A program made the translations under genes and the position numbers. Under the pieces are notes generated by a model. It was not told where the DNA came from, made no database searches, and saw only the letters and a program-made list of their open reading frames with translations. This document shows, one piece after another, positions 63,032 to 64,000 of a DNA stretch of 64,000 nt (the stretch's first letter is position 1; every line of letters begins with the position of its first letter). The DNA is from Lactuca virosa (lineage: Eukaryota; Streptophyta; Magnoliopsida; Asterales; Asteraceae): contig CAKMRJ010005634.1 of NCBI GenBank assembly GCA_928212115.1, positions 253,659,936 to 253,723,935 of the forward strand, given 5' to 3'.

Positions 63032-63728
63032 AATATGTTTTCACTAATTATACATGCAAATGGATGTCAAGGCATTACACCTATAACTAGCATGCAGTTT
63101 GACATAAACAAATATGATACTAGTTAGAATAACATACGTCTTTGTTGTAGCTTTATTCCATGGATCTTAAGAGCCTAGTGCCCCAAGTGTGACACCTCAA
63201 ATGGTTCACGCAACACCAAAAAAAACTGGGAATAACTTGAGAGAAAAGTCCTTATGCTCAAAATCGGCTAGCCCTCACATATGAATCCTTAGGCACGATT
63301 TTCTTGAGCTATGGGTCTTTATATATTGTTCCTATTAGGGTTACACCATGTAACTCATGTTTTTCCATATTCTTCATGCTCCATGGGCTAAAACCTCCAT
63401 TGAGTATCCATGGGTTTAGCCCAACATGAAGAACTATGGATCATAAGCCCACATATATAAGAATGAATGATTTACACAACCAATCCCCATATATTTAATT
63501 AGTGTCTTTTGATCACAAAATTAAATCCAAATTAATTCTTGATCAATACTTATTAAATAATATGATTTCATATTAATATATTAGAATATATAATAAATTA
63601 ATAAATCATATATATCCTTTTCTCACAAAAGTCTATCCAAATCTTTCCGATGCCATGCAACCCAAATGGACCATGCCAAATCGGGTCAAGTCCATACCAA
63701 TTATAGTTATGGACTTTGACACTAATCC
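63032..63728 (-). repeat. 5' LTR of copia D, both ends damaged
   Basis: Matches 56026-56727. About 70 bp at the leader side are deleted together with the PBS, and the outer end lacks the final ACA. Confidence 0.9.
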
Positions 63729-64000
63729 ATGGTAAAAACTCAGCAGAGTTTCGATATTTGACACTTAATGACTTGTACAATCTGCTAAAACTCATGAAGG
63801 AGAAGTAAATGAAATTGCTGTGGAATCAAAAATGAGTCTTGGAGGACCATTAGCTTTGATGTCAAAAGTTAATGAGAAAGAGTCAGTCGAAAATGAAGAT
63901 TCTGACAATGAAGGATTTTTAGTTAATTCGGACGATGAAGCTGTTGCATTTTACTCGAATAATAGGGTGAAGAAGTTTTTCAAGAAACCTTTTAGTTCAA
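63729..64000 (+). pseudogene. gag: gag of copia F, second part
   Basis: Continues the F gag after D: MVKTQQSFD, a one-base frame change near 63757, then LNDLYNLLKTHEGEVNEIA, SLGGPLALMSKVNEK, a Glu/Asp-rich stretch (ENEDSDNEGFLVNSDDEAV) and KKFFKKPFSS at the window edge. The zinc knuckle is expected just to the right. The open frame from about 63757 has no stop. Confidence 0.85.

Larger units (their letters stand above)
55956..63728 (-). mobile_element. Copia element D (defective, same family as B) inserted in F
   Basis: LTRs at 55956-56729 and 63032-63728 (first ~70 bp of the 5' LTR and the PBS are deleted) flank a leader with hairpins, a short gag and a pol-less body collinear with B. A hAT element interrupts the end of gag. 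The right junction lacks the last LTR bases and the target duplication: the F gag codons follow directly. Confidence 0.9.

Overview
This window is a repeat-filled block of plant nuclear DNA. I find no host gene, rRNA, tRNA gene, CRISPR array or bacterial feature. Primer-binding sites matching plant initiator-Met tRNA, Ty1/copia and Ty3/gypsy chromovirus proteins, an Ac/Ds-type hAT element and many (TA)n arrays point to a flowering plant. The copia and gypsy families look like those I associate with Asteraceae (lettuce-like), but that is recall and is weak.

The layout is nested. G1 (1-7588, +) is the 3' part of a Tekay-like gypsy element sitting in the (TA)n of the 5' LTR of copia element A (7589-15310, +). 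A sits in the integrase gene of copia element E (15311-28545, -). E is also split by copia element B (18538-26007, +). G2 (28546-49060, -) is a full-length but decayed gypsy chromovirus. It carries a solo copia LTR (30306-31071, 5-bp target duplication) and copia element C (33889-41699, -, 5-bp target duplication, the best preserved element). H (49186-54970, -) is a gypsy-type element with gag but no pol. F (54971-55955 and 63729-64000, +) is a copia gag split by copia element D (55956-63728, -), and D is itself split by a Ds-like hAT element (60022-60882).

The genes are retrotransposon genes: gag (capsid and nucleocapsid), protease, integrase, reverse transcriptase and RNase H. In addition, both gypsy copies carry an accessory ORF upstream of gag. 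Nearly all are broken by stops and frameshifts, and many of the stops are CGA-to-TGA or CAG/CAA-to-TAG/TAA changes. Element C keeps two long ORFs, for gag-protease-integrase and RT-RNase H.

The most interesting signal is in RNA structure rather than protein. The long 5' leaders of copia elements A, B, C and D share an ordered set of small hairpins. Their loops are conserved and their stems change in compensating ways. There are three classes: CAWAACTTG stems with a YCCT loop; stems closed over a 22-nt loop holding GGTTAACC; and stems over a loop with the core CGGYATCCC. B and D, whose pol is decayed in the same way in both, keep the leader hairpins and carry a second set further downstream. 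This fits a cis-acting packaging or dimerisation module that lets defective elements be moved by relatives such as C. That role is inference.
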